DNA from: Lolium rigidum
Lineage: Eukaryota; Streptophyta; Magnoliopsida; Poales; Poaceae
Direction: 5' to 3'
Length of the DNA stretch: 64,000 nt
Assembly (NCBI RefSeq): GCF_022539505.1
Contig: NC_061514.1
Location: 252,824,124-252,888,123, forward strand
Each line of letters begins with the position of its first letter. Position 1 is the first letter of the stretch. A program made the position numbers and the translations under genes. Below, piece after piece: positions 57,642 to 64,000 of this stretch. Under the pieces are notes generated by a model. It saw only the letters and a list, made by a program, of their open reading frames with translations, made no database searches and was not told the origin of the DNA.

Positions 57642-60351
57642 GCATCCCCAAGCTTAGTTCTCGCTCGTCCCGAGCAGGTAAACGATAACTACGGATAATT
57701 TCTGGAGTGACATGCCATCATAACCTTGATCATACTATTGTAAGCATATGTAATGAATGCAGCGATCAAAACAATGGTAATGACATGAGTAAACAACTGA
57801 ATCATAAAGCAAAGACTTTTCATGAATAGTACATAAAGACAAGCATCAATAAGTCTTGCATAAGAGTTAACTCATAAAGCAATAAATCAAAGTAAAGGTA
57901 TTGAAGCAACACAAAGGAAGATTAAGTTTCAGCGGTTGCTTTCAACTTGTAACATGTGTATCTCATGGATAATTGTCAACATAGAGTAATATAACAAGTG
58001 CAATATGCAAGTATGTAGGAATCAATGCACAGTTCACACAAGTGTTTGCTTCTTGAGGTGGAGAGAAATAGGTGAACTGACTCAACATGAAAGTAAAAGA
58101 AAGGTCCTTCAAAGAGGAAAGCATCGATTGCTATATTTGTGCTAGAGCTTTTATTTTGAAAACAAGAAACAATTTTGTCAACGGTAGTAATAAAGCATAT
58201 GTATCATGTAAATTATATCTTACAAGTTGCAAGCCTCATGCATAGTATACTAATAGTGCCCGCACCTTGTCCTAATTAGCTTGGACTACCGGATCATCGC
58301 AATACACATGTTTTAACCAAGTGTCACAATGGGGTACCTCCATGCCGCCTGTACAAAGGTCTAAGGAGAAAGCTCGCATTTTGGATTTCTCGCTTTTGAT
58401 TATTCTCAACTTAGACATCCATACCGGGACAACATGGACAACGAGATAATGGACTCCTCTTTAATGCATAAGCATGTAGCAACAATTAGTATTCTCATAT
58501 GAGATTGAGGATATATGTCCAAAACTGAAACTTCCACCATGATTCATGGCTTTAGTTAGCGGCCCAATGTTCTTCTCTAACAATATGCATGCTCCAACCA
58601 TTAAAGTGGTAGATCTCTCTTACTTCAGACAAGACGGACATGCATAGCAACTCACATGATATTCAACAAAGAGTAGTTGATGGCGTCCCCGGGAACATGG
58701 TTATCGCACAACAAGCAACTTAATAAGAGATAAAGTGCATAAGTACATATTCAATACCACAATAGTTTTTAAGCTATTTGTCCCATGAGCTATATATTGC
58801 AAAGGTGAAGAATGGAAATTTTAAAGGTAGCACTCAAGCAATTTACTTTGGAATGGCGGAGAAATACCATGTAGTAGGTAGGTATGGTGGACACAAATGG
58901 CATAGTGGTTGGCTCAAGGATTTTGGATGCATGAGAAGTATTCCCTCTCGATACAAGGTTTAGGCTAGCAATGTTATTTGAAACAAACACAAGGATGAAC
59001 CGGTGCAGCAAAACTCACATAAAAGACATATTGTAAACATTATAAGACTCTACACCGTCTTCCTTGTTGTTCAAAACTCAATACTAGATATTATCTAGAC
59101 TTTAGAGAGACCAAATATGCAAACCAAATTAGCAGGCTCTAGGTGTTTCTTCATTAATGGGTGCAAAGTATATGATGCAAGAGCTTAAACATGAGCACAA
59201 CAATTGCCAAGTATCAAATTATTCAAGACATTTTAGAATTACCACATGTAGCATTTCCCGATTCCAACCATATAACAATTTAACGAAGAAGATTCAACCT
59301 TCGCCATGAATACTATGAGTAAAGCCTAAGGACATACTTGTCCATATGCAACAGCGGAGCGTGTCTCTCTCCCACACAATGAATGCTAGGATCCATTTAT
59401 TCAAACAAAAACAAAAACAAAAACAAACCGACGCTTCAAGCAAAGCACATAAGATGTGATGGAATAAAAATATAGTTTCAGGGAGGAACCCGATAATGTT
59501 GTCGATGAAGAAGGGGATGCCTTGGGCATCCCCAAGCTTAGACGCTTGAGTCTTCTTAAAATATGCAGGGGTGAACCACCGGGAATCCCCAAGCTTAGAG
59601 CTTTCACTCTTCTTGATCATATTGCATCATTCTCCTCTCTTGATCCTTGAAAACTTCCTCCACACCAAACTCGAAACAACTCATTAGAGGGTTAGTGTAC
59701 AATAAAAATTAACATGTTCAGAGGTGACACAATCATTCTTAACACTTCTGGACATTGCATAAAGCTACTGGACATTAATGGATCAAAGAAATTCATCCAA
59801 CATAGCAAAAGAGGCAATGCGAAATAAAAGGCAGAATCTGTCAAAACAGAACAGTCCGTAAAGATGGATTTTATTGAGGCACCAGATTTGCTTAAATGAA
59901 AATGCCCAAATTGAATGAAAGTTGCGTACATATCTGAGGATCACTCACGTAAATTTGCATAATTTTCTGAGTTGCCTACAGATAATTAGACCCAGATTCG
60001 TGACAGCAAAGAAATCTGTTTCTGCGCAGTAATCCAAATCTAGTATTCACTTTACTATCAAAGACTTTACTTGGCACAAAAAAACACAAAACTAAGATAA
60101 GGAGAGGTTGCTACAGTAGTAAACAACTTCCAAGACTCAAATATAAACCAAAAATATTGTAGTAAAAACATGGGTTGTCTCCCATAAGCGCTTTTCTTTA
60201 ACGCCTTTCAGCTAGGCGCAGAAAGTGTATATCAAGTATTATCGAGAGATGGAGCATCGATATCATGAGCTCCCCCATCTGTAGGTATACTAAGGGCTTT
60301 GTCAATTTTAGGCCTATAATAATATTTCTTTGGTTTAGGCACTTTAGAGAC
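57642..60351 (-). mobile_element. Internal 3' region of retrotransposon F
   Basis: The part up to about 59062 matches retrotransposon E. Beyond it are two copies of GGCATCCCCAAGCTTAGA / GAATCCCCAAGCTTAGAG (about 59525 and 59583), echoing the polypurine tract. No long ORF is present. A new LTR starts at 60352 and interrupts it, so the upstream coding part lies outside the window or is lost. Confidence 0.65.
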
Positions 60352-61591
60352 TGTTATCACCAGAATTTGACCAAGTCAGAGGTGGGCCGCGATCAAGATG
60401 GTCTGAAGATATATATATACATGGAGGAATACGTAGATCGGCCTTTTATACCAAGTTGGGCTTAATTGCCCGTGTATCTGTAACATATTAGATCGTATTT
60501 TAGTTTAGAGATAGAATCTTACTCGTGCACGGTTTAGTGCACGCCCACATTAGAAAGTCCCCTGGACTATAAATATGTACCTAGGGTTTATGGAATAAAC
60601 AACAACTCACGTTCAACCCCAAAAACAAACCAATCTCGGCGCATCGCCAACTCCTTCGTCTCGAGGGTTTCTATCGGGTAGCGACATGCCGACTAGATCG
60701 CATCTTGCGATCTAGGCAGCACAAGCCCACGTTGTTCCATGCGTGGCTCGTGCTGAAGCGTTTTTGATGGCGAGCAACGTAGTTATCATTAGATGTGTTA
60801 GGGTTAGCATTGTTCTTCGTTTAAGCATGCTTACGTAGTGCAACCCTTGCATATCTAGCCGCCCTCACGCCTATCTCGGGTGTGGGGCGGCACCCGCTTG
60901 ATCATTATTTAGTAGATCTGATCCGTTACGATTGCTCCTTGTTCTACAAGGATTAGTTTAATATCCGCAATAGTTAGGCCTTACAAAGGGGGAGGATCCG
61001 GTGGCACGTAGGGTGGCGTTCGCAAGTCCTAAACGGGATGTTCCTAGGATCAACTTCATGTTGGTTTTTGGCCTTGTTTAGGATCGGCTTACGAGCACCG
61101 TGCGTGGCCGCAAGGCCCAACTCTGGAGTAGGATGATCCGATTATGCGGTGAAAACCCTAAATCGTCGTAGATCTCATTAGCTTCATCTTGATCAAGCGG
61201 GACCACCAAGTATTCGTGCACCCCGTACGGATCATGGGTGGATCGGCTCTTTGAGCCGATTCACGAGATAACTCGAGAGCCGATCGAGGCTCGTATTTAA
61301 CGTTTACATGTATGCCCTGCAGGAAACTAAGCGAGGCATCCTCATCACCTTCCCGACCAGGTATAGGTCAGGTGGCACGCCCTTGCACTTCGCAACGCCG
61401 CGTGTGACCGAGAAGAGCATTGCGGGCCGTCGCTCGGAGGGGTCTCGGCCAGCCGCAGCTCTAGGCTCTTCCCGGCTCTACGGTGTTGACAAGGCCGCTG
61501 CCCGCCGGTGGGTTTTGGCGATCAACACATTCACGGCACGCTCGGTGGGACACAATCGTCTACATCAACCACATCGCCATCTACATCCGAG

Positions 61592-62103
61592 ATGGCGGAC
61601 GGCACGCCCGATCACCTACGGGGATCTACCGACGACCTCAAGAAGCAATACAACGAGATCAAGGCTACCCTCGAAGCCGACCTCATCGGCTCTTTTCGGA
61701 GAACCCGTTCCGGTGGCATCGGATGGAAGGGGTTCTCACCGCAAGGTGCGCTCGATGGGATAGACCTCTCTACCCCGTCGGAGGAACGCACCGGGGTGCG
61801 CGGCGAGAGATCAACTACACGGTGGCTCACTCACTACACCGCTACTCTGAGAACTTGGTCAACGTGTTGGAGCGTGTCGCTCTGCGCGTGATCCAGGAGT
61901 TCACGAGCCACCAGTACTCGCCGTCAGGACCAGCTCTTGGGACTCATCAAGGAGAGTTGCCATCCCAGTCCCGACTACCAAGCAGAGGAAAGCCGATGGC
62001 GAGACTTCGGCTGATGCGAAACACATTGCTCGTCCTCCCGACGGGGCCTAGGGCCCTAGATTTACACGAGGGGAACTACGATACCTTCATGAGAGGGCGT
62101 TGA
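61592..62103 (+). pseudogene. Gag N-terminal region of element G, frameshifted
   Basis: It begins MADGTPDHLRGSTDDLKKQY and continues ATLEADLIGSFRRTRSGG. The frame shifts near 61790 and resumes REINYTVAHSLHRYSENLV and NVLERVALRVIQEFTSHQYS, a gag N-terminal helical region. It stops at 62103. No capsid-core or zinc-knuckle sequence follows before antisense coding starts. The copy is not functional. Confidence 0.65.
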
Positions 62104-62399
62104 CCCAGCGAGCCGGCGAAGATTATGTTCACCACACGGTTTGCTTGGGTCCAACAACGATCTAACGAACAGCGACCACGTCGGCTACACGAATCCCAAC
62201 GGAGCTGACGTGCGAGTACACGCAAAGCCGATATCTGTAGTTACCAGACAGATTCGGCTCGAGGGAGGCATATGGTCACCACACCAGACAGATGGTAAAT
62301 GTTAGCCGGTGGGAAATCGGCCAGTAAAAAAAAAAAAGGAGGAGAGAAGCAAAACGTTGCAAACGTAGCGATTAACACATCAAGGCCCTCGAGAGCGAA

Positions 62400-63830
62400 T
62401 CATCTGTCTATGAAGGCCCTGCGAAGAAACACACCAAGGGCGATGATGGCATCAACACGGATGCGTTCCGCCTCGGCGATCTCAGCCTCGTCATCCGCGT
62501 CTTTGCCCGTCACCGGCTGATTGCTCGGGGAACGGATTTCAGCCGGATCGGTCTTCGGATCGGCTGTGAGACCTTTTGCTTCTTCTTCAGAGCGGGCAAC
62601 AAGGGCCTCCTTGTCTTGGATGAGCCGTTTGGTCACCCTTACCCTCTCTTCAAGGTCCTCCAGCTCCTTGCGCAAGACCGAAAGTATCCGTCTTGGCGTC
62701 CAGAGCAGCCTTCTTCTCATTGAGCCGTCGGCACTTCTCGGCAATGTCGGCTCTCAGCGGAAGTTGGGAGTGGCGAAGAGTAATCCTTTGGCGAGCTGAT
62801 TGCACCCGTGACTTAAAGACCGGCAGGGTGACAGCGGGCCAAAGCTTCACTTGCAGGGTCATAGGGAGATGAGGATGGATATCCTCGAGGATGCCTTTGA
62901 CTTCCTCGGAATTCTCAATCAGAGCCTCAATAGAGGTAGAGAGCAAGTCCTTGAGGCGCTGGAGCTGGCCACGGACCGTGCTGATATCCGGCTCCCCACT
63001 TGCCTTGGAAGGAACGGGATCGATGGATCTTTGGGTCGAACGAAAGCAAGCTCGAGAGATCACAACCACGATAAGGCAAACACGGTGAGTTTAACGGGTA
63101 ACAAGGAGCTGGTGGAGCCAAAGATGAGAGACATACCTCTCCCAAGGGAGAAGGAGCAGCCGACGCGATAACGATCGGCTTTTACGGGGGCTCGGTTGGA
63201 TCAACCGCTCGTGCAGCCGCCGGCGTCGGGGCAGCTAGCTCCCGGGGTAGCGGACGGCCTCGGTACCTCCTCAACATCCCCGCTAGACGTTTCGGCGGCC
63301 TACAAGAGGAAGTGATTAGCCGATCCAAATGATAACGGGACAGCATGAAAGCGTGACCACGAAGATCATTACATTCGAGACCTCCTGGCTTGATGAAGAG
63401 GTTGGTGGGTTCTTACGAGCCCTTTTGACACGGCGGTGCTTCGTACGTAACCCTGATCTGGTCGGGGCACGAGGAACGGGGGTTCCGGTGATCAACCTTT
63501 TCTTGGAAGCCGGCCGGCGAAGCCGTCTGACTCCGGGTAGTGGACCTCTCGGAATCACCCGAGTTCGATTCTCCCTGGCTGGTTTCTTCGGCTCCGCTGG
63601 AGGATCCTTCAGTAGAGGCATGTAGGAAAGGATACAAGCGCGTCATGAACAAATTCTTTGAAAAAAAAGCGGACGAACACCTGCAGGGTCTGAACCAACT
63701 TACACGCAAGCTTTCCTGGGCCGGAGCTTTGCGCTTCAGGGTTTTCCCGGCCGCTACCTTCCTCACCGCCGTCCTCGCACGAGTCGAGGCTCGGGGGGCA
63801 ACGGACCCGAAGATGCTTTACTCTTAGAAG
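62400..63830 (-). pseudogene. Antisense coiled-coil gene in element G
   Basis: On the minus strand, about 63766-63316 encodes a Ser/Glu-rich and basic segment (STEGSSSGAEETSQGESNSG; PASKKRLITGTPVP). Next, 63001-62690 reads RGQLQRLKDLLSTSIEALIE and IAEKCRRLNEKKAALDAKTD. After a frameshift near 62685, 62680-62400 reads VLRKELEDLEERVRVTKRLI and continues to DDEAEIAEAERIRVDAI. Long heptads indicate a coiled coil. The position (behind gag, opposite strand) matches the antisense gene of the element at 9676-18165, although the sequences differ. Function is unknown. Confidence 0.6.
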
Positions 63831-64000
63831 CCGATTTCGGTGAAATCGGGCTGACTCACATTATAACTTTCTTCGGGGAGGCGAACTGCGGCGAAGAGAA
63901 CCACTGGTGCCGGAGGAAGAAAGACGAAAGGGGTGCCGTCGGCTTGTGTAGGAGCTGGGCCATCTTGTTGCTTGCCAAGAGAAGAGAGTCGGTTCACGGA

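Larger units (their letters stand above)
60352..64000 (+). mobile_element. 5' part of Gypsy-type retrotransposon G, nested in F
   Basis: It starts TGTTATCACCAGAATTTGACC. A LTR-like region follows with TATAAATATG at about 60569, GGTTTATGGAATAAACAAC at about 60584 and AGCCGATTCACGAG at about 61254. The LTR probably ends between 61480 and 61500. A gag frame follows on the plus strand and antisense coding sequence lies beyond it. The element leaves the window at 64000, so the target duplication and 3' LTR cannot be checked. Confidence 0.65.

Noticed and set aside
49506..60351. Whether E and F are the two LTRs of a single element
   Set aside because: Both LTRs are followed on the same side by a polypurine tract and matching internal sequence, so each is a 3' LTR of its own element.
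1..64000. CRISPR array, tRNA, rRNA, phage or bacterial operon
   Set aside because: No spaced identical repeats, cloverleaf sequence, rRNA motif or operon-like gene packing was seen; the tRNA-like matches are retrotransposon primer sites.

Overview
The window is nuclear DNA from a large-genome grass, most likely a pooid (Triticeae or Poeae). The evidence is spliced plant genes, C-rich and G-rich captured coding DNA, and nested LTR retrotransposons. It also carries CACTA, Stowaway, Mutator-type and TWA/TNA-type TIR elements. No bacterial operon, tRNA, rRNA or CRISPR array was seen.

Three intact-looking host genes form a central island. (1) eIF1/SUI1 (21440-22084, minus strand, four coding exons, 115 aa) has a leader intron. 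(2) TDP1, tyrosyl-DNA phosphodiesterase 1 with an N-terminal FHA domain (29567-40828, minus strand), has sixteen exons that all join in frame with GT-AG introns, giving 672 aa. (3) An LTO1/ORAOV1 homologue (45703-46128, plus strand, 141 aa) has a textbook run of ten GX3 repeats. TDP1 and LTO1 are divergent. Their products act in topoisomerase-adduct repair and in Fe-S delivery to the ribosome recycling factor ABCE1. eIF1 acts in start-codon selection.

Layout. 0.7-2.5 kb: a TIR element. 2.5-3.3 kb: LINE remnant plus copy A of a local duplication. 6.57-8.36 kb: a non-autonomous CACTA element carrying an F-box fragment and an LRR receptor-kinase fragment. 9.28-19.09 kb: a LINE split by a complete 8.5-kb non-autonomous Gypsy element (5-bp TSD CATAG). 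That element has gag and a stub of protease but no RT or integrase, and carries a spliced antisense gene. 19.1-21.0 kb: duplication copy B and a LINE remnant interrupted by a MITE. 21.2-23.6 kb: eIF1. 24.8-28.3 kb: two sister TIR elements with decayed copies of one protein. 29.6-40.8 kb: TDP1, whose introns hold two Stowaway MITEs and a 2.7-kb palindromic LTR element. 42.4-42.7 kb: an orphan first-exon-like ORF. 43.5-45.2 kb: a long-TIR Mutator-like element in the LTO1 leader intron. 47.7-48.8 kb: another ORF-bearing TIR element. 49.5-64 kb: nested LTR retrotransposons, the last with gag plus an antisense coiled-coil gene.

The most unusual object is the palindromic LTR element at 35093-37769 inside a TDP1 intron. 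It is two miniature LTR elements joined head to head, with one TSD around the pair and a Mutator-type MITE inserted in one arm. It should form a hairpin of about 1.1 kb in the TDP1 pre-mRNA. All exon and repeat coordinates were read by eye. No alignment or database search was possible.
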